This document shows, one piece after another, positions 26,705-34,396 of a stretch of 50,146 nucleotides of DNA (position 1 is its first letter; each line of letters starts with the position of its first letter). Origin of the DNA: Alistipes sp. (GTDB taxonomy: Bacteria > Bacteroidota > Bacteroidia > Bacteroidales > Rikenellaceae); assembly GCA_017504265.1 (NCBI GenBank), contig JAFVRN010000021.1:1-50146 (forward strand). Direction: 5' to 3'. The notes under the pieces are model-generated. The model worked only from the letters and a program-made list of their open reading frames with translations, was not told the DNA's origin and ran no database searches. A program made the translations under genes and the position numbers.

Positions 26705-29275
26705 TTAGAATGCTACGCTCACTCCGTGCTCTACGACCGTATATTGCAGATGCTCACCCCACTCGGCTCGTTCTGCAACACGGATATATATATCGTAGCG
26801 TTTGCTCCAATCGCCAACACCGATATTCTCCGTATGCTCGCCAAGGTTATTATCGTATACAGAGTACCAGTCGCCACTACTCATCTCCGTTGAGAAGTCG
26901 AAGTACTCCTTGCCATCGCTCTTCTTCCACGCACCAAAGTGTGTGTTAGCTCCATCCCAATTGCTGATACCCACCTTAACGAACTTAAAGCCACTATCTT
27001 TAAGCTCTATATCGCTACATAGGTATACGTTCTCGGCAACCTGTGTAAGGCGTGTAGGGTTGGCCAAATCCCAGCCCTGATGCTCGCCTACTATCGCCCA
27101 GTCACCATATATCTCGCCATCCTGAGGCTCATCGGGCGTTGAAGGCACAGGATTATTCTTGTCGGCAATCTCCTTAATTGTCGTACCATCGAGCAGCAAG
27201 TAACGGTCGCCATCGAAGATGCCGAGGTCGTAATCCTCGGTCTTGCTATCGTCACCACCGCCATTGAGCAATAGACCCACCTTTGCACCGCTTACCGAGG
27301 CAGGAAGTCTCCATACCTGATACTCATAGCCATTGATGCTCTCACGTGCCGAAGCTACGCTACCAGGCCAATTACCCGTAAGAGCTGTACCCGCCTCATC
27401 CCAGGCATAGAGGTTGAGCGACCACGAATTGTTGTGCTGATATACATAGATTCTATATCCATCGCCTACGGGAACATCGGGCGTTGAAGGTAGAGGATTA
27501 TTCTTGTCGGCAATCTCCTTAATTGTCGTACCATCGAGCAACAAGTAACGGTCGCCATCGAAGATGCCGAGGTCGTAATCCTCGGTCTTGGAGTCATCAC
27601 CACCGCCATTGAGCAATAGACCCACCTTTGCGCTGTTTACCGAGGCAGGAAGTGTCCATACCTGATACTCATAGCCATTGATGCTCTCTCGTGCCGAAGC
27701 TGCGCTACCAGGCCAATTACCCGTAAGGGCTGTACCCGCCTCATCCCACGCATAAAGGTTGAGCGACCACGAATTGTTGTGCTGATATACATAGATTTTA
27801 TATCCATCGCCTACGGGAACATCGGGCGTTGAAGGTACAGGATTATTCTTGTCGGCAATCTCCTTAATTGTCGTACCATCGAGCAGCAGGTAACGGTCGC
27901 CATCGAAGATGCCGAGGTCGTAATCCTCGGTCTTGCTATCGTCACCACCGCCATTGAGCAACAAGCCCACCTTTGCACTGTTTACCGAGGCAGGAAGTGT
28001 CCATACCTGATACTCATAGCCATTGATGCTCTCACGTGCCGAAGCTACGCTACCAGGCCACTCCCCCGTAAGGGCTGTACCCGCCTCATCCCAGGCATAG
28101 AGGTTGAGCGTCCACGAGTTGTTGTGCTGATATACATAGATTTTATATCCGTCACCTACGGGAACATCGCTACCCGGATCTTCGGGATCGCCCGCAGGAA
28201 TTGGATCACGCTTATCCTCGATATCGCTTAGCGTAGTACCATTAAGGCGTATATAACGGTCACCATCGAAGATGCCGAGAGCATAGTCTGCCGACTGCTC
28301 GCCACCCTCGGCACGGCCATCGTTGATAAGGATGTTAAGCTCCACGCCGTCGGCCTCTTCGGCCATATCCCATACCAGGTATCTATGGCCATTTATCATC
28401 TCCTCACGCTGAGGAGCCTCGCCCGGCCACTCGCCGTTGTAGGTAGCAGATGCGGCATCCCACGAGTATAGCTTAACCTCGCTCCACGAGTTCTTATGCT
28501 TGTATAGGTAGATGCTATGACTCTGCTTAGGCTCATCCTTACCTACATACTCGCCCTCGGCGGCGATAGTGCCGAGGTTGTATATTGTGTTGGCCTCGAA
28601 ACTAAGGTGCTTATTATCGCACGTGAGGACATCGCCACCACACGTAATAGCAAGCTCCGACGAGAGCATTACAGGGGCAATAGCTACATAGTAGCTCTTG
28701 CCAGCCTCGCAGCCCGTGAGTGTCACCGACGTTGCTCCATCTGTTGCAAATATCACCTCGCCACTCTCCTCCACATCAAACAATCCGGCAAGAGCACTAC
28801 CATCCGTACTTGCAAATGTGATATCGCCCGATACCTTGGGACTGAATTTGAGCAACGATGCCACCGTGCTGAATGTAAGCTCCACACCCGAGGTGTAGTT
28901 ACCCACAGCAAAAGCGGGTGTCGCAGCAGGGAGATTGCCCTCACGTGCCGACTGCTTTGTTGCTATCTCGGCCTTGCCGTAGCGTGCTACGATAGCCTCG
29001 CCCGCAGCTATATCGCAATTCTTAGCCGTGAACGTCACCTTCTCGCCTGCCTCGACAGTTGTAAAGGTAGTGCCGTTGATATCTATCTCGTCGCCGGCCT
29101 CCCAAAGCTGCTTGGTGCCATTTAGCGATACACGTGTTGTGCAAGCATTAAATCGAGCCACCACCTCAGCCGTGGTATCTTCGGGATTTACCGGAATATC
29201 CTTACCTTTACCCGAGCAGGCCGCCAAGCCAACCAATAGTGTGGCCACAGCCCAAAAACGTAACAATCTATTCAT
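26705..29275 (-). CDS. Surface lipoprotein: fimbrillin-like domain, four CBM26-like modules, SusE/F-like C-terminus
   Basis: This 856-residue protein has a lipobox (GLAACS, Cys at about residue 20). Residues about 35-240 resemble the fimbrillin/Mfa-like beta-sandwich (TTRVSLNG...WEAGDEI, YYVAIAPVMLSS, NTIYNLGTI). Next come four starch-binding modules of the CBM26 type, each with I-Y-V/L-Y-x-H/K-x-N-S-W, a W-P-G turn and an F-D-G-D-R-Y strand. The first (about 252-370) is divergent; the next three (about 371-715) are nearly identical 115-residue repeats. The C-terminal about 140 residues match the end of the neighbouring lipoprotein (NWDGANTHFGA, VYDNNLGEHTENIGV). Likely role: surface capture of starch or glycogen. 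No SusC, SusD or amylase lies beside it. Confidence 0.8.
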   Translation of the reverse strand: MNRLLRFWAVATLLVGLAACSGKGKDIPVNPEDTTAEVVARFNACTTRVSLNGTKQLWEAGDEIDINGTTFTTVEAGEKVTFTAKNCDIAAGEAIVARYGKAEIATKQSAREGNLPAATPAFAVGNYTSGVELTFSTVASLLKFSPKVSGDITFASTDGSALAGLFDVEESGEVIFATDGATSVTLTGCEAGKSYYVAIAPVMLSSELAITCGGDVLTCDNKHLSFEANTIYNLGTIAAEGEYVGKDEPKQSHSIYLYKHKNSWSEVKLYSWDAASATYNGEWPGEAPQREEMINGHRYLVWDMAEEADGVELNILINDGRAEGGEQSADYALGIFDGDRYIRLNGTTLSDIEDKRDPIPAGDPEDPGSDVPVGDGYKIYVYQHNNSWTLNLYAWDEAGTALTGEWPGSVASARESINGYEYQVWTLPASVNSAKVGLLLNGGGDDSKTEDYDLGIFDGDRYLLLDGTTIKEIADKNNPVPSTPDVPVGDGYKIYVYQHNNSWSLNLYAWDEAGTALTGNWPGSAASARESINGYEYQVWTLPASVNSAKVGLLLNGGGDDSKTEDYDLGIFDGDRYLLLDGTTIKEIADKNNPLPSTPDVPVGDGYRIYVYQHNNSWSLNLYAWDEAGTALTGNWPGSVASARESINGYEYQVWRLPASVSGAKVGLLLNGGGDDSKTEDYDLGIFDGDRYLLLDGTTIKEIADKNNPVPSTPDEPQDGEIYGDWAIVGEHQGWDLANPTRLTQVAENVYLCSDIELKDSGFKFVKVGISNWDGANTHFGAWKKSDGKEYFDFSTEMSSGDWYSVYDNNLGEHTENIGVGDWSKRYDIYIRVAERAEWGEHLQYTVVEHGVSVAF
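27132..28166. repeat. Three 345-bp tandem repeats encoding CBM26-like modules
   Basis: Units 27132-27476, 27477-27821 and 27822-28166 are nearly identical in DNA sequence, with a constant period of 345 bp and a few silent or conservative changes. They keep the reading frame and encode 115-residue modules. The near identity indicates recent duplication or ongoing gene conversion, so copy number may differ between strains. Confidence 0.9.
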
Positions 29276-29371
29276 AATTATCTCTATTTTTTTCCATACC
29301 TAATATATGCCACAATCCCTACATCCTCAGACGCAGGGATTTAGTGACCGTCAAATCACACTGAACAAGCA

Positions 29372-29399
29372 TCGCAGGCCGCACCTAAGCGGCCTGCGA
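29372..29399. promoter_or_regulatory. GC-rich hairpin between the two lipoprotein genes
   Basis: Eleven-base perfect arms TCGCAGGCCGC (29372-29382) and GCGGCCTGCGA (29389-29399) enclose a 6-base loop. It lies just beyond the stop of the 696-residue lipoprotein gene and about 100 bp before the start of the 856-residue one. No T run follows on the minus strand, so it may be a partial terminator or an mRNA processing/stability element that sets the ratio of the two proteins. Confidence 0.7.
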
Positions 29400-29408
29400 G
29401 CTTATAAA

Positions 29409-31499
29409 TTACTGTGGAAGTGTTATCTCAGTACCGGCCTCAACAATGATATATGCAAGTTGCTGACCCCAGCTCTCTTCCTGCAAGACATAGATATAGA
29501 TGTCGTATGTCTTCGAATAATCGCTAACTCCAATATTATTGCTGTGCTCGCCGAGATTATTATCGTAGACACCGGTATACCAAGCGCCTACCGCAGGCGA
29601 TGTCTTAGCACCAAAGTATGTGTTAGCTCCATCCCAATTGCCGAGACCCTGCTTAGCAAACTTAAAGCCCGGATCTTGAAGTGTGATACCCTTGCAAACA
29701 TACAACTTCTCGGTATCGGTAGGATACATAGGCGTAGGATCCGAAATTGTCCAATTATTATGCTGGCCTACAAGACCCCAGGTATAGATACTTGAATCTA
29801 CCTCGGGAATTACGACATTCTCTCTATCTTCAATTATGCTAAGCTTGGCACCATTGAGCAACAGATAGAAATCCTTTTCGAACTTACCTAGTTGGAAGTT
29901 TCCGGTCTGCAAACCTTTATTGTTATTATTAAGGATAACCATGACATCCTGGCCTACGGCAGATGCAGGCAGTGTCCACACCTTGTAGGTATAGTCGCCA
30001 TAAGTAACCTGATTTGTAGTGGTAGCACCCGGCCAATCGCCAAAGTAGTTTGCTCCGTTGTCTGTCCAAGCGTAGAGAGCTATCTCCTCCCAATCGTTAT
30101 TGTTGCAGTATACATATACTCGATACTTAACAACATCCACATCGGCAGGGGTCTTATCTCCGGTAAGAGCATAGAACTCCTTAGAGGTCATATCGAAGTA
30201 GATATCGTATGTACCAGCCTCCAACTTGGCATTGTTACCATTGAGGACAAAGCTATTAACCTCATCTACAAATACGCTGGTATCGCCTTCCGTAGCAAAG
30301 CCGTAAGACTCAATCCACGCTCCGTTTACTCGCACCTTGAAGGTAGAGGCCTCGGCAAGTGTAAGATCCTCGTATACATAGAAGTCACCATCAAGCGTCA
30401 TATTCAAATCGGTCTCCCAATCGCCACCGATACCGATAAGACTTACAGAGTATGGAGCAACCTCGCTACCAGCCTCAACAACACGGAATGCCTTGGCATT
30501 GGGCTGGAAATAGATATCGTATACACCGGCCTCGATAACGATGTCGTTACCACCGGTTGCACACCAATTACCCGAAAATACATCCTGCTCATCTGCTACA
30601 CCTGTCCAAGTACCGTTATTCTCGAACTTGAACTTGCACTCTGTGCCTGTAAACTCCACGTCGTAGGCTACATAGTGGCCATCGACAGCATACATAGGAG
30701 TTGTAGCCATAGTATTACCCCAATCGTTGTGTGTACCACGCACGCAGCAAGAGATACCACGGCCATGCTCGCTGATAACACCAAGATCGTAGATGGTATT
30801 GCGTTTCAGCTCCATGCCGACACCACCGCTGATAGTCTCGCCGCCAACGGTAATCTCCAAGCCCTGGCTAAGGGTAACAGGGGCTACGGCCACATAGTAG
30901 ATATTGCCCTCCTCGCAACCCTTCAACGTAACAACATCAGATGCGGTTTTAGACGTAGTAGAGAATGTAACGGTAGCATCATCGTTGATAGTGAAGTCGT
31001 TGGCAAGCTTCTCGCCACCCACAGCCTTGAAGGTGATGTCGCCCGCAGTGTAGGCACGAACTCTAAGAAGTGCAGCTACGTTCTTGAACGAGAGGTCGAG
31101 GCCCTCCTCGAACTTTGCACCGGCAGCTACCACAGGGATATTCTTTGCGAAGCTACCCACACGTGCTGTCTGCTCCTTAGCAATAGCGAGTGCGCCCTTG
31201 GCAGGATATACAGCCTTAAATGCACCGCTGGGGAAATCCTCACCCTCCTGCAAATCCGATGTGAAGAGTGCATTCTCACCACCGGCAGCAGTATAGAAGA
31301 CGATATCGTTGATCGTAATCTCATCGCCAGACTCCCAGGTAGGAGTATAGCCATTGAGTTGCAGACGAGTCTCAACATTCTCAAAAGATGCGTATACGGT
31401 AATCTTATTATCGCCATTTACAACATCCACATCCTGTGTACAGGCAGCAAAGCCAAATAGTGCTACGGCTGCCAAAATAAGCGAATAAAACTTCTTCAT
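29409..31499 (-). CDS. Surface lipoprotein: fimbrillin-like domain with SusE/F-like and CBM26-like modules
   Basis: This 696-residue protein has a lipobox (GFAACT, Cys at about residue 20) followed by acidic residues. Residues about 30-247 are fimbrillin-like (VETRLQLNG, TWESGDEI, YYVAVAPVTLSQG, NTIYDLGVI). Residues about 248-345 and 346-455 look like SusE/SusF-type beta-sandwich modules (GTHNDWGN and GIGGDWETDLNM, each closing with Y-D-I-Y-F). Residues about 456-565 are one CBM26-like module (YVYCNNNDWEEIALYAW, DWPG). The last 125 residues share GNWDGANTYFG, VYDNNLGEH and NIGV with the 856-residue neighbour. It is therefore a paralogous partner, probably binding alpha-glucan at the cell surface. 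It follows a 51-residue gene by 18 bp and is likely in the same transcript. Confidence 0.8.
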   Translation of the reverse strand: MKKFYSLILAAVALFGFAACTQDVDVVNGDNKITVYASFENVETRLQLNGYTPTWESGDEITINDIVFYTAAGGENALFTSDLQEGEDFPSGAFKAVYPAKGALAIAKEQTARVGSFAKNIPVVAAGAKFEEGLDLSFKNVAALLRVRAYTAGDITFKAVGGEKLANDFTINDDATVTFSTTSKTASDVVTLKGCEEGNIYYVAVAPVTLSQGLEITVGGETISGGVGMELKRNTIYDLGVISEHGRGISCCVRGTHNDWGNTMATTPMYAVDGHYVAYDVEFTGTECKFKFENNGTWTGVADEQDVFSGNWCATGGNDIVIEAGVYDIYFQPNAKAFRVVEAGSEVAPYSVSLIGIGGDWETDLNMTLDGDFYVYEDLTLAEASTFKVRVNGAWIESYGFATEGDTSVFVDEVNSFVLNGNNAKLEAGTYDIYFDMTSKEFYALTGDKTPADVDVVKYRVYVYCNNNDWEEIALYAWTDNGANYFGDWPGATTTNQVTYGDYTYKVWTLPASAVGQDVMVILNNNNKGLQTGNFQLGKFEKDFYLLLNGAKLSIIEDRENVVIPEVDSSIYTWGLVGQHNNWTISDPTPMYPTDTEKLYVCKGITLQDPGFKFAKQGLGNWDGANTYFGAKTSPAVGAWYTGVYDNNLGEHSNNIGVSDYSKTYDIYIYVLQEESWGQQLAYIIVEAGTEITLPQ

Positions 31500-31517
31500 A
31501 GTTGCAACCTTTCTAAA

Positions 31518-31673
31518 TTACCATTCAAACGTACCCTCTTCATAATTCTCGGTACCACCGTCTGATGGAGCCTCAAAACTTGCAGAGAAGCCGCGCTCTA
31601 CGCTGACCTCTGCCACCTCAACGCTTGGCGATAGATAGCCAAGACGCTCTTCTAAATAATTTTGTTTGTTCAT
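31518..31673 (-). CDS. 51-residue small protein heading the lipoprotein cluster
   Basis: Reading the minus strand from ATG at 31673 gives 51 codons beginning MNKQNYLEERLGYLSPSVEV and ending GGTENYEEGTFEW before TAA at 31518. The middle is acidic (VAEVSVERGFSASFEAPSD), and there is no signal peptide or membrane segment. It ends 18 bp before the 696-residue lipoprotein gene and is preceded by a plausible -7 box. Short proteins with the pattern Y-L-S/T-P-x-V-E-V and a Gly/Glu-rich tail often occur next to surface lipoprotein genes in Bacteroidales, but I know of no assigned function. It could be a small regulator, a chaperone-like partner, or a secreted peptide. Coding status rests on context and composition. 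Confidence 0.6.
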   Translation of the reverse strand: MNKQNYLEERLGYLSPSVEVAEVSVERGFSASFEAPSDGGTENYEEGTFEW

Positions 31674-31736
31674 TTTGAAGTATTTTTTTTAGAATTTGTC
31701 CATTTCTTAGACTCCTGTTCGCACATTTTGCACTAA

Positions 31737-31744
31737 CAAAATTA
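31737..31744 (-). promoter_or_regulatory. -7 box for the small-protein/lipoprotein cluster
   Basis: The minus strand reads TAATTTTG at 31744-31737, a match to TAnnTTTG, 63 bp before the ATG at 31673. No clear -33 TTTG is seen. The A/T-rich region 31745-31895 holds only a short palindrome (GATAGCTATC) and shows no gene. Confidence 0.5.
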
Positions 31745-31895
31745 TAGAATTTTTATCGAATCCACATATTAAAAACGCATAAATATTACCGAATGGCTAT
31801 ATTTATGCGACGAACGGTAGTTTTCTCCGCCCTTATGATAGGGTCATATAGCGACGATAGCTATCAGACCTATTATATATTAGGAATATGGTCTT

Positions 31896-32432
31896 TTAGT
31901 GCGAGGCGACACCAAGTACACCTTTGAGGTTGGTTGCCCAACGTCCCTGGACACGCAACACCTGCTCTACGATATCGCGCACCGCACCCTGGCCTCCGTT
32001 ATACTCCGACACGTAGCGTGAGGCCTCGATAACCTCCATACAGGCATCTGCCGGACATACCGGCACACCGACAATTTGCATACACTCCAAGTCGGGAATA
32101 TCGTCACCCATATATATCACCTCCTCGGCACTGAGTCCGTTATCGGCCATAAACTCCTTGATGGCCGAAATCTTATCCATACAATTGAGATACATACGCT
32201 CCACGCCGAGCATCTCCAACCTGCGACGAAGCATCTCGCCCCGACCACCCGAGATTACACATACCTTATACCCCTCACGTATGGCATAGGCCACAGCATA
32301 GCCATCCTTGGCATAGTAGCGACGGATAAAATCTCCGTCAGGGGTGGGTATTATGCCACCATCGGTCATCACACCATCCACATCAAAGACAAAGGCTTTG
32401 ACCAGTGCTATATCTTCTTTGAAGTTTCCCAT
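31896..32432 (-). CDS. kdsC: 3-deoxy-D-manno-octulosonate 8-phosphate phosphatase (KdsC-like HAD)
   Basis: This 178-residue cytoplasmic HAD phosphatase has motif I FVFDVDGVMTDG (Asp nucleophile near residue 16), motif II VISGGRG, the motif III lysine region (MDKISAIKEF) and motif IV YMGDDIPDLECM. The short C0-type form without a cap domain is typical of KdsC, which works as a tetramer and removes phosphate from KDO-8-phosphate in lipid A core synthesis. The GGQGAVRDIVEQVL ending is characteristic. Its start lies inside the upstream DUF2520 gene (25-bp overlap), implying coupled translation. A related HAD activity cannot be excluded, but KdsC is the best fit. Confidence 0.93.
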   Translation of the reverse strand: MGNFKEDIALVKAFVFDVDGVMTDGGIIPTPDGDFIRRYYAKDGYAVAYAIREGYKVCVISGGRGEMLRRRLEMLGVERMYLNCMDKISAIKEFMADNGLSAEEVIYMGDDIPDLECMQIVGVPVCPADACMEVIEASRYVSEYNGGQGAVRDIVEQVLRVQGRWATNLKGVLGVASH

Positions 32433-33217
32433 ATACTGTTTGTTATATCGTTATATATTCGTTGTGCAAGTTCGTTATCGGAGAGCATATTCGTATGTCT
32501 GCGACACACCTCGCCATCGCCACGTACCGCAGGTCCTGTCTGCACACTGCGCGGATTATGACTGCATATCGCCTTACGTGCCGTCTCCATAATAAGTGGG
32601 TGAAGTATCTCGAAGGGCAACCCCTCGACCGAGAGGATATCCGAGCCTATGGCATACAGATGGTTTACGAAGTTGTTTACAAAGACACCCGACAGATGTA
32701 TCCTACGGCGCAGCTCCGAGTCGGCTCTATACACCCTCTTTGTAAGCTTCGAGGCAAACGCCCGCAACCTCTCCTCGACAGCCGCACTGTCGCCCTCAAT
32801 AAATATAGGTATCTCGCCGAAATCGACATCGACACCCGCCGTAAAGCTCTGAAAAGCGTAGAGGATACCCCTGCCTCCCTCACGGTGAGCAATAGCATCG
32901 ATAGCGACACTTCCGGCAGTATGCACCACAATAGCATCATCGGCAAATGGCAGTGAGCCGGATAGCTCCTCAACAGCACGGTCACTGACCGAGATTATAT
33001 ATAGATCGGCCGCAGCAAGCTCCTCCACTCTATTACTCCACGACGTAGAGGCGAGTGCCGCAAGTTCACGGCCACGCACCTCGTTACGGGCAAATATCTG
33101 GCACAGATTCACACCCTCGGCACGCGACAATGCCTTGGCTAAGGCCTCGGCGACATTCCCCGAGCCTATGACGACCACACGCCACGACGTTTTGTTATCT
33201 ATCGAAACGCTACTCAT
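32408..33217 (-). CDS. DUF2520 / Rossmann-like domain protein
   Basis: This 269-residue cytoplasmic protein has an N-terminal Rossmann fold (VVVIGSGNVAEALAKAL, residues about 10-26) like ProC/6PGDH-type oxidoreductases, then a helical C-terminal DUF2520 domain (from about 125) with SGVFVNNFVNHLYAIG and AVRGD. Similar proteins are found beside kdsC and maf-type genes in Bacteroidales. The reaction is unknown; an NAD(P)-dependent dehydrogenase role is the usual suggestion. It overlaps kdsC by 25 bp and follows the THUMP-like methyltransferase gene by 12 bp. Confidence 0.88.
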   Translation of the reverse strand: MSSVSIDNKTSWRVVVIGSGNVAEALAKALSRAEGVNLCQIFARNEVRGRELAALASTSWSNRVEELAAADLYIISVSDRAVEELSGSLPFADDAIVVHTAGSVAIDAIAHREGGRGILYAFQSFTAGVDVDFGEIPIFIEGDSAAVEERLRAFASKLTKRVYRADSELRRRIHLSGVFVNNFVNHLYAIGSDILSVEGLPFEILHPLIMETARKAICSHNPRSVQTGPAVRGDGEVCRRHTNMLSDNELAQRIYNDITNSIWETSKKI

Positions 33218-33229
33218 ACCCTATATTTT

Positions 33230-34396
33230 TTACAAAGGTAACGAATTAAGCTCAATTACCCAACTCTCGCCACCGATGGTTGTGATGGCTATGATATGGT
33301 CACTACCGGCACGCAACGATGCCGAACGACGCAGAGCCTCCACCGACACGGCACAATCACGTTTTATTATATCCACGCCACAGCCCTTATATCGGCGTTT
33401 AAGCTCCTTGGGGCGGTAAGGCATAATAGCCTCGATGCGGAAGGCACGCACCGGAAGCGTCACCTCGGGGAGAGTGTGCGCAAAGGCAAAGCCGTTATTA
33501 CTCCATATCGCAGCATAGGGGCTAAGCGCAGCAATGGCAACACGTCCCTTCTGCAACGCCACATCCGGGATGAGCAGATATTGCCAATCGCCGGCCGTAA
33601 AGCTCTCGGCAGAGGCGTGGGCATGCATCTGCTCCACATCGAACTCCCACTCACCAAGGCCCACAACAGCTATACGAAGCACATTACGCTCGGCACCCGC
33701 ATACAGATTAACCTCCTTGCACTCGCCACCTACCGACACAACCTCGACCTCGACCGGCGAGAGCAGTCGGAAGGCCTCCTCGCAGTCGAACAGCGGCGAG
33801 AGCTTTACGGCCATACGCTCCGAGCAACGCGCTATATCCGCGCGTAGCGACATAATATCGGGCGAGCAGTCCTCCATACAGACCATCTTACGTCCATCAC
33901 TCGAGCGACGATCGGGATCGGCAAAGAGCCAATCGAAATGCTCGGTGGTGCGCGACAGATACTCCTCGGCAGAGGTATTCACAACCTCGACATTCTCCAC
34001 TCCAAGTCGCTCCATATTATAGCGCACAACCTCTGCAAGAACAGGGTCACGCTCTAAGGCCACCACACGTTCGAAACGCGAGGCGAGAGCCATAGCATCT
34101 ATGCCAAGACCACAAGTGAGGTCGAGTACAGCACCTCCCGCAACCCTCTTACGACGAGCGCACTCCTCACTCGACGACTGCTCAAAGGCACGAGGCGGGA
34201 TTATACAGCGCGCAGCATACAGGCTGGGGAGCTTACGACGCGCCCGTTGCAGATACTTTACCTGTGTAGCCACCAGCGACGAATGGGGCACACGGCGGTC
34301 AAGAGCAACCGCCGCAGGGTCGCGCGCCACATTGTCATCTATGGCGCGACGTATCTCGTCGCTTTGCAGCAACCGTATATCATCGATAGTCATCAT
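33230..34396 (-). CDS. Class I SAM-dependent methyltransferase with THUMP-like C-terminus
   Basis: This 388-residue cytoplasmic protein has a SAM-binding motif LDLTCGLGIDAMALA (around residues 91-105), a second acidic strand (VVALERD) and a motif IV-like DWLFADPDRRS. The C-terminal domain, ending in RYKGCGVDIIKRDC and an IAITTIGGESW strand, matches the THUMP-like extension in Bacteroidota proteins. The D-P-D-R variant of motif IV is typical of this set. The target is probably RNA, but this is inferred from the THUMP-like end only. It overlaps comEC by 17 bp on the upstream side. Confidence 0.85.
   Translation of the reverse strand: MMTIDDIRLLQSDEIRRAIDDNVARDPAAVALDRRVPHSSLVATQVKYLQRARRKLPSLYAARCIIPPRAFEQSSSEECARRKRVAGGAVLDLTCGLGIDAMALASRFERVVALERDPVLAEVVRYNMERLGVENVEVVNTSAEEYLSRTTEHFDWLFADPDRRSSDGRKMVCMEDCSPDIMSLRADIARCSERMAVKLSPLFDCEEAFRLLSPVEVEVVSVGGECKEVNLYAGAERNVLRIAVVGLGEWEFDVEQMHAHASAESFTAGDWQYLLIPDVALQKGRVAIAALSPYAAIWSNNGFAFAHTLPEVTLPVRAFRIEAIMPYRPKELKRRYKGCGVDIIKRDCAVSVEALRRSASLRAGSDHIIAITTIGGESWVIELNSLPL

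Noticed and set aside
27132-28166. Possible CRISPR-like or mobile repeat array
   Set aside because: The period is 345 bp with no spacers, and the units code in frame for carbohydrate-binding modules.
29892-31460. A 522-codon open frame on the plus strand
   Set aside because: It is antisense to the 696-residue lipoprotein gene, which has a lipobox, recognisable modules and operon context. The plus-strand product shows no family features; codon bias of the real gene keeps the opposite frame open.
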